DNA of 64,000 bases from Oscillospiraceae bacterium (GCA_017501695.1 JAFVWL010000128.1:62001-126000); one strand, 5' to 3'; shown: positions 7,579 through 15,240, numbered from the stretch's first letter. The notes: generated by a model from the sequence alone, not told the origin. A program made the numbers and translations.

Positions 7579-7885
7579 GTTGCTGCCCCCTATCAGACCC
7601 AGCTTCGTACCTACACTCATCACAGTAGCCGATGTCCCACTCATCGTCGGGGAACGGAGCAATCATCTTCCTGGCTCCGTCCTCACGCCACACATAGATG
7701 TCACCGTTGAACTCCAGCCGTTCATAATCGGTGCAAGTCACATCTTCCGCTCTTATGATCTGACATCCCATGATGCTCTTTCTGATACCAAAACAGGTAT
7801 TTGCAAGAGCGTAGAAGCGTTCAACCGGGGGGTTCGGGGTGTACAGTGTCGCATACCCAAAGCCATAGTCGATCTTGTATTTCAT
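7571..7885 (-). CDS. Phage protein of unknown function
   Basis: 104 aa starting MKYKIDYGFGYATLYTPN behind GGGAGGTGCCAACG. Many aromatic residues; a C-terminal CDEC pair. Unrecognised. Confidence 0.55.
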   Translation of the reverse strand: MKYKIDYGFGYATLYTPNPPVERFYALANTCFGIRKSIMGCQIIRAEDVTCTDYERLEFNGDIYVWREDGARKMIAPFPDDEWDIGYCDECRYEAGSDRGQQHG

Positions 7886-7898
7886 CGTTGGCACCTCC

Positions 7899-8132
7899 CT
7901 ACTGATCCTCGGCTTCCTGGATGCTGTCGATCGCCGTCTGAATACTGTCGATCGCTTCCTCCATACTGGAAACCGCCTGTTCGGCTGCCTCGTACCGGGA
8001 ACTGCCCTGGAGATTTTCGGGCATATTGTCCATGTACTCCTGCTCGTCGGACTTCACATCCTCCAGCTCTCCAGCGATCTTCTCCAGCTCATCACGCAGG
8101 GCGCTGAGCCGCTTTCTACGAATGTTGTTCAT
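7899..8132 (-). CDS. Coiled-coil small phage protein
   Basis: 77 aa, nearly all helix: MNNIRRKRLSALRDELEKIA and later SSMEEAIDSIQTAIDSIQEA show heptad-type leucine and isoleucine spacing. Good GGAGG site. This type of small acidic coiled-coil protein appears common in Clostridia phages; role unknown. Confidence 0.65.
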   Translation of the reverse strand: MNNIRRKRLSALRDELEKIAGELEDVKSDEQEYMDNMPENLQGSSRYEAAEQAVSSMEEAIDSIQTAIDSIQEAEDQ

Positions 8133-8145
8133 AACCGATACCTCC

Positions 8146-8388
8146 TTACATCGTCATCAGGAATGCGATGATGGTTGCCACGCCCAGCAAGCTGGTGACG
8201 AGAACTGCCAGATCCAGAACCATATTCACGATCCTCTTGATTTTCTGCCTCCTCCGGCGCTCCATCCTTGCCTTGACCTCTACCTTGTGCTGCTGAGTGG
8301 CATTGACCACATTGACCATCGTGTCGAGGCTCTGCACCTCGTACTGTTCCTTGCTCATCACGGGAACTAACTGCATCATTCTGTTCAT
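8146..8388 (-). CDS. Small single-pass membrane protein
   Basis: 80 aa. A basic stretch (KARMERRRRQKIKR) is followed by a hydrophobic C-terminal segment (MVLDLAVLVTSLLGVATIIA) that should span the membrane. Preceded by AAAGGAG. Function unknown; candidates include superinfection exclusion or a holin accessory. Confidence 0.6.
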   Translation of the reverse strand: MNRMMQLVPVMSKEQYEVQSLDTMVNVVNATQQHKVEVKARMERRRRQKIKRIVNMVLDLAVLVTSLLGVATIIAFLMTM

Positions 8389-8403
8389 GGTATTTCTCCT
8401 TTC

Positions 8404-8907
8404 TTACCAGTCCTCTTCTTCCTCGTCATCGGAAGAATCGTCAGAGGTGTCGATCTCGTAGGTGCTACCGCCGGGGGTTACGATCAGGTACTTGCCGTCG
8501 GATGCTTCAAAGTGGGCGGTGCCGGGTTCATGGATGACGGTGCCAACAGACTCAGGATCTGCAATCTTGACCAGCTCCAGAGGAACCAGACCGATGACAC
8601 CGGCGTCAACGCCGTAGCAGTTGCCGTGATCGTCTTCGTAGCAGCCATCACCATAAGCGGTGCCAGCTACCGCAAAAGAGAAGCCAGTTTCGGGATCGGT
8701 GAAGCATCCGTCCTCGAACCCATGCTTGTCGCCCCAGAACTCGTGATAGAACTGCTCATCCAGTACATAGCAGATGTCGCCGATGTAGAAGCCTCTGGCG
8801 GACTGGATTTCTGCGGTCACGCCGTCTTCTTTGTCGAAGCTCTTAACGAAGCTCCATTCGTTCAGGGGAAGGTTGGTGCCAGCCATGTCCATCATCGCCT
8901 CGTTCAT
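8404..8907 (-). CDS. Phage protein, downstream half of an apparently frameshifted gene
   Basis: 167 aa. The first residues (MNEAMMDMAGTNLPLNEW) look like the natural continuation of the zinc-ribbon protein encoded just upstream in another frame, and no ribosome site precedes this ATG. The rest (GFYIGDICYVLDEQFYHEFW, then CFTDPETGFSFAVAGTAYGD and an acidic tail) resembles a separate small phage domain. It is either a frameshifted fusion or is translated by coupling. Read as possibly damaged. Confidence 0.5.
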   Translation of the reverse strand: MNEAMMDMAGTNLPLNEWSFVKSFDKEDGVTAEIQSARGFYIGDICYVLDEQFYHEFWGDKHGFEDGCFTDPETGFSFAVAGTAYGDGCYEDDHGNCYGVDAGVIGLVPLELVKIADPESVGTVIHEPGTAHFEASDGKYLIVTPGGSTYEIDTSDDSSDDEEEEDW

Positions 8908-9073
8908 ACCGCAGTCGACAGATATAGACTTCAGCGTATCGGCTCAGGCTGTTATGTACAGGCTTTTCAGCCATCCGGTCATGTCCGCACCGGGGGCAAG
9001 GAAACTTGTGCCCTTTGTCCTGCAAGGACTTCAGGGAATCGAGCAGCTTTGCTGCTTCGGGAATGGTTTTCAT
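8843..9073 (-). CDS. Zinc-ribbon phage protein, C-terminus altered by frameshift
   Basis: 76 aa starting MKTIPEAAKLLDSLKSLQD with CPRCGH and LSRYAEVYIC. In such proteins a second knuckle (C-x2-C) is expected after VYIC. Here the frame changes at about 8908-8915 to RLRYERGDD, while DCGMNEAMM is encoded in the neighbouring frame. The start with AAAGGAG is sound. Confidence 0.55.
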   Translation of the reverse strand: MKTIPEAAKLLDSLKSLQDKGHKFPCPRCGHDRMAEKPVHNSLSRYAEVYICRLRYERGDDGHGWHQPSPERMELR

Positions 9074-9102
9074 TGTGATCTCCTTTCGATCTGTCCGGCT
9101 TT

Positions 9103-9120
9103 CCGGGGCTATTGCCCCGG
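9103..9120. other. GC-rich stem-loop between accessory genes
   Basis: CCGGGGC and GCCCCGG pair perfectly around a TATT loop in the 66-base gap between two small genes. No U-run follows, so an RNA-processing or stabilising hairpin is as likely as a terminator. Confidence 0.4.
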
Positions 9121-9139
9121 CTGCCGATTGTCGTCATAC

Positions 9140-9382
9140 TTACCAATAGAAATCTGCTTCGCACAGGCATCCGATCCAGTAAGAGGGGCCAGGTCTGTGC
9201 TTATATACGCCGCTTTCGAGGACTCGCTTTACTTCCTCGATCTTATCCGCTCTCAGCTCCGGCTGTTCCTTGAAGAGCTTCCGGGCATCTCGCCGTCCCT
9301 CCTCGAACGCCTCATAGTCGAAAGCCTCACCCATGATCTCCCGGAGGGACTGGGCGCTCATCTTGACGGTGTTCCGTGCCAT
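9140..9382 (-). CDS. Small helical phage protein
   Basis: 80 aa starting MARNTVKMSAQSLREIMGEA behind GAGGAGGGGCACAG. Predicted mainly helical with charged faces. Function unknown. Confidence 0.6.
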   Translation of the reverse strand: MARNTVKMSAQSLREIMGEAFDYEAFEEGRRDARKLFKEQPELRADKIEEVKRVLESGVYKHRPGPSYWIGCLCEADFYW

Positions 9383-9394
9383 CTGTGCCCCTCC

Positions 9395-9739
9395 TCACTG
9401 GAAGATGATCTTGTATCCGAGCTTCATCATCTCTCGGATCTGGGTCAGCGCCTGATAGCTGAGCCGGTCATCTTCCAGCTGATAGCTGTATGCGAAATGG
9501 TATTCGTCTTCGTCGTGCTGGCGGATCTCAAAGATGTAATGCTCCGTTCCGTCCTCCAGCTCAGCGTACCTTACCCGGCAGACGGGCTGTTCCGTTTCAG
9601 CCACGAAGTCATCCACCAGATCCTCCAGGTAACACTCGATCTTGTCGGCGGCTATGGTGCTGATCTTCTCGAAAGCTCTCATCAAACCGGCTTTTTCGAC
9701 TGCCTCGAAGAACTCGTCGGTCTTCTTCTGATTTTTCAT
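9395..9739 (-). CDS. Phage protein of unknown function
   Basis: 114 aa starting MKNQKKTDEFFEAVEKAGL. Acidic, with a helical N-terminal half and a beta-rich middle (CRVRYAELEDGTEHYIFEI). The ribosome site is GAAAGGATCGATGAC. Unrecognised. Confidence 0.6.
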   Translation of the reverse strand: MKNQKKTDEFFEAVEKAGLMRAFEKISTIAADKIECYLEDLVDDFVAETEQPVCRVRYAELEDGTEHYIFEIRQHDEDEYHFAYSYQLEDDRLSYQALTQIREMMKLGYKIIFQ

Positions 9740-9872
9740 GTCATCGATCCTTTCTTGACTTTTCCTTGCCTTTTTGTTACCATAGGAACGGAGATGGGAG
9801 GCAAGGTCCCATCCCGCCCTACGGGTTAGGTTCCTGTTGCTTTGGTCGGCTTGGGGAACCTAACTCGATTTT
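9740..9872 (-). other. Structured leader between accessory genes
   Basis: Two hairpins can be read on the minus strand: GTTAGGTTCC with GGAACCTAAC (about 9,824-9,869) and GATGGGA with TCCCATC (about 9,793-9,813). No coding frame is seen. The arrangement could be an attenuator or RNA-stability element between the first and second genes of the operon. Confidence 0.4.
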
Positions 9873-10007
9873 TTACTGCTTGGGGTTTGCCGGTTCGTTG
9901 GCTATGTACTTGATGCAACTGAGAATTTCTTCCGCCGTGTGGCCGTTGGCTTTGAGCCATTCGACGAGGCGGTCGATTTGCTTGACGCCCATGCTATCAT
10001 CTCCCAT
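9873..10007 (-). CDS. 44-aa first gene of the left accessory operon
   Basis: MGDDSMGVKQIDRLVEWLKA and then NGHTAEEILSCIKYI, a compact helical protein. GGGAGGTGTATCAAACA precedes the ATG. It is the first gene behind the operator-bearing promoter at 10,091-10,118, so it is probably among the first proteins made when repression is lifted. Function unknown. Confidence 0.6.
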   Translation of the reverse strand: MGDDSMGVKQIDRLVEWLKANGHTAEEILSCIKYIANEPANPKQ

Positions 10008-10060
10008 TGTTTGATACACCTCCCTGCCAAGTGTTGATGCCAGCGGTTGCTGGCAGGATG

Positions 10061-10118
10061 CTTACCGTAATGGTAAGTTATCCTACCATCATTCTAACTT
10101 ACCAATCCGGTAAGTCAA
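10061..10118 (-). promoter_or_regulatory. Leftward promoter with two operator copies, start of accessory operon
   Basis: Minus-strand -35 TTGACT (10,113-10,118) and -10 TAGAAT (10,091-10,096) are separated by 16 bp. The near-palindrome ACTTACC-n5-GGTAAGT occupies 10,097-10,115, and a second copy CTTACC-n5-GGTAAG lies downstream at 10,061-10,077. Binding at either would block initiation or clearance. Confidence 0.8.
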
Positions 10119-10351
10119 GTGTTTTTTTGATTTTTTTCAAAATTTTTTCTAATTCAATCCAACGGTAGACAATCTGTGTCTGGGAGCCTCTGGAAGCCCT
10201 CTGGTTTCCCCAGAAAGACCGCCAGGATTGTATATAGGAATTGTCTGAAAGCCGCTGGAGACCGATTTGTCAAACCCGCTTGCTGAAATTTGGCTATTTT
10301 GTGTATTGATTTTTTCTGTGGCGTTGTTCCGCAGGATTTTCCTCATCTACC

Positions 10352-10402
10352 TCATAAAAAAACAAAAACGCCCTCCCCGGCACAATCAGTGCTGAGGAGG
10401 GC
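10352..10402 (-). terminator. Rho-independent terminator
   Basis: GCCCTCC (10,370-10,376) pairs with GGAGGGC (10,396-10,402), with further pairing inside. On the minus strand the stem is followed by GTTTTTGTTTTTTT. It would stop leftward transcription before the accessory promoter. Confidence 0.8.
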
Positions 10403-10423
10403 TTAAATATTCCTTATACAAAT

Positions 10424-10458
10424 GGTAAGGTATGGTATGGTACGGTAAGGTACGGTTA
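10424..10458. repeat. Seven tandem GGTAN pentamers
   Basis: Units in order: GGTAA, GGTAT, GGTAT, GGTAC, GGTAA, GGTAC, GGTTA. The GGTAA core is shared with the GGTAAG half-site of the phage operators, which suggests low-affinity repressor binding or chance expansion of that core. Confidence 0.6.
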
Positions 10459-10563
10459 ATAGAGGATTTTCGTAGTGACAGTCACATGGACAGTCAAATG
10501 TATTGTAGCAGTGACGGTGCAATCCAAGCGGAACAGAACACGGTCGGTGCGTAACATTTTCTT

Positions 10564-10604
10564 CAAAACCGGACAAAAGCGGTCAAAAGCGGAACGAAAG
10601 CCGG
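10564..10604. repeat. Iteron-like 10-bp direct repeats
   Basis: CAAAACCGG, CAAAAGCGG, CAAAAGCGG and CGAAAGCCGG begin at 10,564, 10,574, 10,584 and 10,595, close to one DNA turn apart. This phasing is typical of arrays bound cooperatively on one face of DNA, for example by a replication initiator. Confidence 0.55.
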
Positions 10605-10740
10605 AAAATCGTATCATGTCCCCAGAGCCTCTGGAAGCCCCTGTGGGCGTTTTGAATTACGGGTATGAAGAATGTTGGCTGTGATGCTGGAGGCAGTTTT
10701 GCCAGGGCGTAGAGCGATAATGAGAGGCGTGAAGACAAAA

Positions 10741-10785
10741 GGAAAAAGCCCCCACCGAACGGCGCAGACCGAACGATGGGGGCTT
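10741..10785 (-). terminator. Late/lysis operon terminator
   Basis: AAGCCCCCA (10,746-10,754) pairs with TGGGGGCTT (10,777-10,785). The minus strand continues into TTTCCTTTTG. It sits just past the holin stop and ends the late transcription unit. Confidence 0.8.
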
Positions 10786-10793
10786 CATTTCAT

Positions 10794-11126
10794 TTACTTA
10801 TTGCCAAAGGACTTGAGCCGGTCGAAGATTTCCTTGTACTTATCCCAACCGTTCATTGCGGCATGTGCCACAAAGATACCCAGTACCACAGCGCCGACAG
10901 CGTAATACCACATAACGGTGATCTCCAGAACTGCCGCAGCGATGAACAGCGCCAGCAGGGTGATCACGATGGAAACGATGAAGACCAGGATGGCGGTGGG
11001 CAGCTTGGGGAACAGGCCCTTGAAGACCTCGACGATGATCTGGGTCGCAGAGACCAGCAGGAACATCGCCAGAGCCAGCAGGGAGCCATAGTGAATCAGA
11101 GCGGTGATGATCTCGTAAATGTCCAT
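10794..11126 (-). CDS. Holin
   Basis: A 110-aa protein with three hydrophobic segments (about residues 14-33, 42-65 and 68-88) and a charged C-terminal tail (DKYKEIFDRLKSFGNK). Size, topology and position next to the amidase fit a phage holin that opens the membrane at lysis. Starts after AGGAGGAAAAAAT. Last gene of the late operon. Confidence 0.85.
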   Translation of the reverse strand: MDIYEIITALIHYGSLLALAMFLLVSATQIIVEVFKGLFPKLPTAILVFIVSIVITLLALFIAAAVLEITVMWYYAVGAVVLGIFVAHAAMNGWDKYKEIFDRLKSFGNK

Positions 11127-11162
11127 ATTTTTTCCTCCTATTTTATATCGACTTATGGTGGG

Positions 11163-12155
11163 TTACTTCTTGGTGAAAGTGCCTTCGTCTACCCAGCCGT
11201 ACACGCTGGCACCCTTGCCGGATACACGGACAAGATGATAGGGGTGCTTGCTCTTGCCGAGCTGATGGATGGCGGTGATCTTCGCCTCGCCGCCCTTGCA
11301 CTTGTATGCAGAGGTGGCATTTGCGCTGATGTAGTGAACGCTGCCGTTGTAGATAACGGTGTCACCCACCGCAGGAACCCACTTCTCAGGTGCCTTGTTG
11401 ACCACTGCCAGATCCTTGATGTTGACCGGGGACATAATGGCGTTCTTGCCGTCCTCGCTCTTGTTGATGACCACACGATCACCAGACAGAGAATGAACGA
11501 CCCAGTTCTTCGCCTTGACCCAGCCAGGAATGGTCTTACCACCGTAATACTTGGAGCCGGTGATCTTGACCACAGCGCCGACATCAATTTCCTGAACGAC
11601 AGGATCTGCTGCGGGTGCCTCGTCCTCACTCAGACGCTTGTTGACCTCGGCTGCGATCTCATCGTGGCGCTCATAGAGGTAATTGCCGGGACAGGACTTG
11701 TTGGCGTAGTCACGATGAACGGTCATGTTACAGCCGTTCAGATGACCGACTCGGCTCTCCTTATCGGTTGCCCAGATCAGCCGTTTGATGTTGTTGCGTT
11801 CACAGATGTCAGTCACCAGCCGAAGCAGAGCTTCGTATGCCTTGGCAGACACAGGCCAGTTGGGAGAACCACCGTTGTTGGCGACCTCAATGGTGATGGC
11901 TCTCTGGTCGTTCGCACGGGAGGAGGTACACCAGGAACGGTTCTCCTCATCGACATACAGGCCGATACGACCGTCGCTGCCGATGCCGTAGTTACTGGAT
12001 GCCTGTCGGCTGGATCTTGCGAACAGAGCGCCGCAGGACTCAACAGAGAGGTTGCCTGCCATGCAGTGAATCGTGATGGTGTCGATGGCATGGGTGCGCT
12101 TGCCGGAATGGTTGGGGCTGAGAATGGTGCAGCAAATCAGAGAACTGTTACTCAT
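11163..12155 (-). CDS. Endolysin, N-acetylmuramoyl-L-alanine amidase
   Basis: 330 aa. The N-terminal two-thirds is a type 2 amidase (amidase_2/PGRP fold): zinc ligands are visible in TITIHCMAGN, MTVHRDYANK and SCPGNYLYE, and EVANNGG carries a conserved strand. The C-terminal 130 residues contain two SH3-like cell-wall-binding repeats (KITGSKYYGG, YGWVDEG). It would cut the amide bond between muramic acid and the stem peptide. The start at 12,155 is chosen by AAAGGGGGA and an 8-base overlap with the upstream gene. Confidence 0.9.
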   Translation of the reverse strand: MSNSSLICCTILSPNHSGKRTHAIDTITIHCMAGNLSVESCGALFARSSRQASSNYGIGSDGRIGLYVDEENRSWCTSSRANDQRAITIEVANNGGSPNWPVSAKAYEALLRLVTDICERNNIKRLIWATDKESRVGHLNGCNMTVHRDYANKSCPGNYLYERHDEIAAEVNKRLSEDEAPAADPVVQEIDVGAVVKITGSKYYGGKTIPGWVKAKNWVVHSLSGDRVVINKSEDGKNAIMSPVNIKDLAVVNKAPEKWVPAVGDTVIYNGSVHYISANATSAYKCKGGEAKITAIHQLGKSKHPYHLVRVSGKGASVYGWVDEGTFTKK

Positions 12156-12348
12156 CTTCGTCGTCCCCCTTTCCGTCATTTTCGAGGAACCCATCGAGGG
12201 TTGCTTCATCGACTACATCGCCGTCCTCGTCGTAGATCATGCCGGTTTCCTCATCGTAATGAAGTTCACCGACATAAGGGAGATCGTCATCAATCTCCCC
12301 GTTGTAGTAGCGGTAGTTCAGGTTCGGGGTCTTCTTGATGTCTTCCAT
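12148..12348 (-). CDS. Small acidic phage protein in lysis cassette
   Basis: 66 aa starting MEDIKKTPNLNYRYYNGEID, very acidic at the C-terminus (DGKGDDEDE). AAGGAGGAAATCCA precedes the ATG. Lies between the membrane/coiled-coil gene and the endolysin. Function unknown. Confidence 0.6.
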   Translation of the reverse strand: MEDIKKTPNLNYRYYNGEIDDDLPYVGELHYDEETGMIYDEDGDVVDEATLDGFLENDGKGDDEDE

Positions 12349-12360
12349 TGGATTTCCTCC

Positions 12361-12804
12361 TTATGCAAAATCGTTGTTCTTCAGCCGGTCGTCGTAGCAG
12401 CGCTCAATGTTGGCGACTGCATGGACAGCACGGTTGTTCTCGTAATCCTTGTGGGCATCGCAATATGTTTCATACTTATCGATGATGTCAAGGATCTCGA
12501 TATAGTCCTCACGGGTGTGCTTCGTGTGCTTGACCAACTCCATATTGAACCGAAGAATATCAGCCCTCCAGCCATCGGCTTCACGCTTATCAGCTTCAGC
12601 CTTTTGCTTGGCCATTTCTGACTTAATATTCTTTTGCTCGTCTTCGACAGCCTGGAGCTTGTCGAGCACATCTTTGTTAATAGCCCGACCAAGACACCGT
12701 GCAATCATGGACCACGGATTGATCTTGATCGGGCTGATCTGGATGAGTGTCAGCAGCACCAGCAAACCGCCGCCTCCACCGAGTAATAATTCTTGAAGTG
12801 TCAT
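12361..12804 (-). CDS. Membrane-anchored coiled-coil protein of the lysis region
   Basis: 147 aa. An N-terminal hydrophobic segment (LLLGGGGGLLVLLTLIQI) is followed by a long charged helix (LDKLQAVEDEQKNIKSEMAK onward) and an acidic tail. The position next to endolysin and holin suggests a lysis accessory or regulator; a hemolysin-XhlA-like role is possible but not shown. Confidence 0.6.
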   Translation of the reverse strand: MTLQELLLGGGGGLLVLLTLIQISPIKINPWSMIARCLGRAINKDVLDKLQAVEDEQKNIKSEMAKQKAEADKREADGWRADILRFNMELVKHTKHTREDYIEILDIIDKYETYCDAHKDYENNRAVHAVANIERCYDDRLKNNDFA

Positions 12805-12847
12805 GTCTTCCTCGTGTTCTTTCAGATTTTATTGGACGGCACACGGG

Positions 12848-12898
12848 TCAGGCGCCGCCTCCTGCAATCAGCAGAGCCGGGTAGTACCTTGCCATCAT
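12848..12898 (-). CDS. Possible 16-aa micro-ORF with strong ribosome site
   Basis: MMARYYPALLIAGGGA follows GGAGGAGGTGGTTAC. The ribosome site is one of the strongest in the window, yet the frame is tiny. It may be a translated hydrophobic peptide, as tiny ORFs near phage tail-fibre and lysis genes can be, or a remnant. Confidence 0.35.
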   Translation of the reverse strand: MMARYYPALLIAGGGA

Positions 12899-12929
12899 GT
12901 AACCACCTCCTCCCTATTCATCGGTACTG

Positions 12930-13334
12930 TTATTCGGTTACTTCAGTCCAGCCGTAGACGCCGGGTTCCCAGACATTGTAGTTGACACTGCATTCCCAGG
13001 TCTTGCCGTTGTGGGATACCTTGTCACCGATCATGTAGGGGTTCGTGGAGTCGGGCTGTACCCATGCGGAAACGGTGTCGGGATCTTCGATCAGGACTCT
13101 CGCCCACAGGGAGGGTGCGGTTTCAGGCGTCCAGTTTGCCTGAGTTTCATGGGACTGGAGGCATTTGTACAGGACGCCGTTGTAGCGGACACGGTTGCCG
13201 GTGATGAAGCTCACGCCGTCACCGTTCCATGCAGGGAACAGTTCCGGCACCTCAGCCGCCTTCTCATCGGTGAGGACGGAGGCGTTTTCCTCGATCTGCT
13301 TACGCAGCTCTCTGGCTCTTTCGATCACGCTCAT
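12930..13334 (-). CDS. Carbohydrate-binding (CBM5/12-like) phage protein
   Basis: 134 aa. A helical N-terminus (MSVIERARELRKQIEE) is followed by two aromatic-rich modules: RVRYNGVLYKCLQSHETQ and KVSHNGKTWECSVNYN, each ending near a tryptophan-rich stretch. This is the chitin-binding CBM5/12 pattern often found in phage tail or lysis regions. It could help the virion or lysin contact the cell envelope. Confidence 0.8.
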   Translation of the reverse strand: MSVIERARELRKQIEENASVLTDEKAAEVPELFPAWNGDGVSFITGNRVRYNGVLYKCLQSHETQANWTPETAPSLWARVLIEDPDTVSAWVQPDSTNPYMIGDKVSHNGKTWECSVNYNVWEPGVYGWTEVTE

Positions 13335-13337
13335 GCG

Positions 13338-13670
13338 TTACGCCTCCTCTCCCAGCAGGATCTTGGCAGCAGTGACATACTCCGCATCAGGGGAAGCCAG
13401 ACGCTCACCCTGCATATAGAAGTGTGCCGTCACCGTGCCATCAGCGTTGTTGACGAACTGAACACCCTCCAGTCCGGCATACTGGAAGGCTGCCAGGGCC
13501 TCGCCATTCTGCGTAACCTTGACAGAGGTCAGATTCTCCTGCGTCAGCAGCGCCCACTTCGCCAGACCGTCCTCCTTGGATTCACAGGGGACGACGGCGT
13601 GCATGGGGTATGCGAACTCAGAGATCGTGACCTCGGTGCCGTCATGCAGAACCATCTTCAGGTTTTCCAT
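13338..13670 (-). CDS. Small phage structural-type protein
   Basis: 110 aa; the ATG at 13,670 (MENLKMVLHDGTEVTISEFA) follows AAGGAG by eight bases. Mostly beta. It is encoded between the reverse transcriptase terminator and the carbohydrate-binding gene. Possibly a minor tail or virion component; not recognised. Confidence 0.6.
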   Translation of the reverse strand: MENLKMVLHDGTEVTISEFAYPMHAVVPCESKEDGLAKWALLTQENLTSVKVTQNGEALAAFQYAGLEGVQFVNNADGTVTAHFYMQGERLASPDAEYVTAAKILLGEEA

Positions 13671-13693
13671 TGCGTTCACTCCTTTTCGGTAAT

Positions 13694-13728
13694 ATAAAAA
13701 GCCCGCAGCGCAATAGCGCTACGAGCTT
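13694..13728 (-). terminator. Terminator downstream of the reverse transcriptase
   Basis: A 13-bp stem with two G-T pairs (13,699-13,711 with 13,716-13,728) and a TATT loop, followed on the minus strand by TTTATATT. It separates the retroelement from the lysis genes. Confidence 0.8.
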
Positions 13729-13749
13729 CTCAACGATATGCGGTTTTCC

Positions 13750-14895
13750 TTATGCAGTGACAGCCTCGGTGGGAGGTGGCAGTGCAATAAAGAGGCGATT
13801 GTACAGGGCATTCATGCTCTGTATGGTGCGGTATGCGTTAAAATTCATGGCATAGGCTTTCCAGCTCTGGTACGACTGGTACACATCGTCATAGGTCATA
13901 ATCCACTCATCCACCAACCGGCGGAAGGCTTTGAGCTTCTGCCTCATCTTGGTGACAGACCGGCGATAGATCTTCCGAATGATCTTTCCGCTCTCCAGCA
14001 GGAAGAACCGAACCTTGAGGTAGGTAAAGCCGTGTGTCAGCTTTACGATCTGTGTCTTCTTGGTGTTGAGCTTGATCTCCAGTTCATCGCATATCGCTTG
14101 GATATGCAACAAGCAACTCTGAAGGTACTCTTTGCTGGGATGAATCAGGTATCCGTCGTCCATGTAACGCCCATACCCTCTGATCCGGCAGACCTCTTTG
14201 ATGTAGTGGTCGAGCCGGTTTGCAGATGCCAGGGCGAACACCTGACTTACCTGACTGCCCAGTCCAAGTCCAATGTCACCGAAGGCGTCCACAAAATGAT
14301 CTGTGATCTTGATGATCCGCTCATCCGTAAATTCCTTACGGGTTATGGCCTTGACGAGCTGGTGGGAAACCCTGTCGAAGAACTTGCTGAAATCGAACAG
14401 TAACACATACCCATCTGCACCATGCTTCCGGTAGTGTTCCCGGAGGTGCTGGCACAGGCGTCTGATTGCGAAGGTATAACCCTTCCGTTCCGTCGATGCT
14501 CCATTGTCGTAGATGTAGGTACGACCCAACATCGGAACCAGAGCATAGTCACAGAGGCACCGCTGAACGACTCGTTCATTGATGCCCACGCTTCTGATGT
14601 GCCGAACCTTTCCCCTCTCGCACAGATCGAACTCGGTGAAGCCGGTCGTTCTGAACTTACCCGTCTGGAGCTTTACCTCCGTCTGGTACACATTGAGCGG
14701 GGCTTGGGTGATGTACTTCTGCACACTGGCTTTCCACGCCACTCCCCGGCGGCACATCTTGTACGAATGGTAGAGGTGATCGTAGGAAAACACCCAGTCA
14801 AAGCAGTCGTTAGGGGCACAGTTCGCCGCCTTGCGTTCCGCTCTACGAGCCTTACGCCGCTGGAACCGTGCCTCCCTGCGCTCTTCACTTGTCAT
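13750..14895 (-). CDS. DGR reverse transcriptase
   Basis: A 381-aa protein. Polymerase landmarks in order: IRSVGINERVVQRCLCDY (fingers, about 100-117), FDFSKFFDRVSH (about 167-178, catalytic Asp), LGSQVSQ (212-218) and YMDD (244-247). The LGxxxSQ form in place of the QGxxxSP found in retron and group II enzymes is the mark of diversity-generating retroelement reverse transcriptases. Length is typical and the active site is intact. It is translated from AAGGTGGTGATCGT. It should copy the template RNA with errors at adenines and work with the Avd-like protein encoded upstream. Confidence 0.96.
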   Translation of the reverse strand: MTSEERREARFQRRKARRAERKAANCAPNDCFDWVFSYDHLYHSYKMCRRGVAWKASVQKYITQAPLNVYQTEVKLQTGKFRTTGFTEFDLCERGKVRHIRSVGINERVVQRCLCDYALVPMLGRTYIYDNGASTERKGYTFAIRRLCQHLREHYRKHGADGYVLLFDFSKFFDRVSHQLVKAITRKEFTDERIIKITDHFVDAFGDIGLGLGSQVSQVFALASANRLDHYIKEVCRIRGYGRYMDDGYLIHPSKEYLQSCLLHIQAICDELEIKLNTKKTQIVKLTHGFTYLKVRFFLLESGKIIRKIYRRSVTKMRQKLKAFRRLVDEWIMTYDDVYQSYQSWKAYAMNFNAYRTIQSMNALYNRLFIALPPPTEAVTA

Positions 14896-15129
14896 ACGAT
14901 CACCACCTTTTTTTTATCTGTACTCTGTACGGCTATCGGATGGTTACAGCAGCCGCATAAGACCACTGGGCATGAAACAGGGGGTTCACCATCAACCCCT
15001 GCCATGCAAGCAGCGTCCGCCCAGGTCTATCAGAGTATTTATTTACCTCGTTTCCGAGGAGGGTCCTGTTCTCCTTCTCTCCTACTCGTACTGATTTCAC
15101 CATCTGGTTACTTTGTCTGACAAGAGAGG

Positions 15130-15240
15130 AGCCGAGCGCCAGCGCACCGGAGTTGTTGGCGTTATTGTTGTTGTTGTTGCCGTTCGTATTCACATTATTG
15201 AAGTTATTGTTGTTGTTAGCCGAGCGGAGCCACCACCAAG
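15130..15240 (-). repeat. DGR template repeat (TR)
   Basis: 111 bp, matching 15,869-15,979 except at 17 positions. On the minus strand it reads as a run of AAC/AAT codons between the invariant WWWLRSA and SGALALG segments: 17 Asn codons, so random change at the two adenines gives broad diversity without stop codons. It lies in the roughly 380-bp gap between the Avd-like gene and the reverse transcriptase and is probably part of a non-coding RNA. Confidence 0.97.

Larger units (their letters stand above)
10119..10793. other. Non-coding island between late-operon terminator and accessory-operon promoter
   Basis: No convincing gene lies here. From left to right it holds an AT-rich stretch; a block with GAGCCTCTGGAAGCCC-like sequence (about 10,173, repeated at about 10,624); a terminator (10,352-10,402); seven tandem GGTAN units (10,424-10,458); three GTGACAGTCAC-type sites (10,475-10,520); four CAAAAGCGG-type units at 10-bp spacing (10,564-10,604); and the late-operon terminator (10,741-10,785). 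Iteron-like spacing suggests protein binding or an origin. Confidence 0.55.

Noticed and set aside
10149..10346. A 65-aa minus-strand frame before the accessory promoter
   Set aside because: It lies behind a terminator, has only a cramped GAGGTAG site and shows no protein-like features.
10475..10684. A 69-aa plus-strand frame in the non-coding island
   Set aside because: No ribosome site, and it is built from the GTGACAGTC and CAAAAGCGG repeats.
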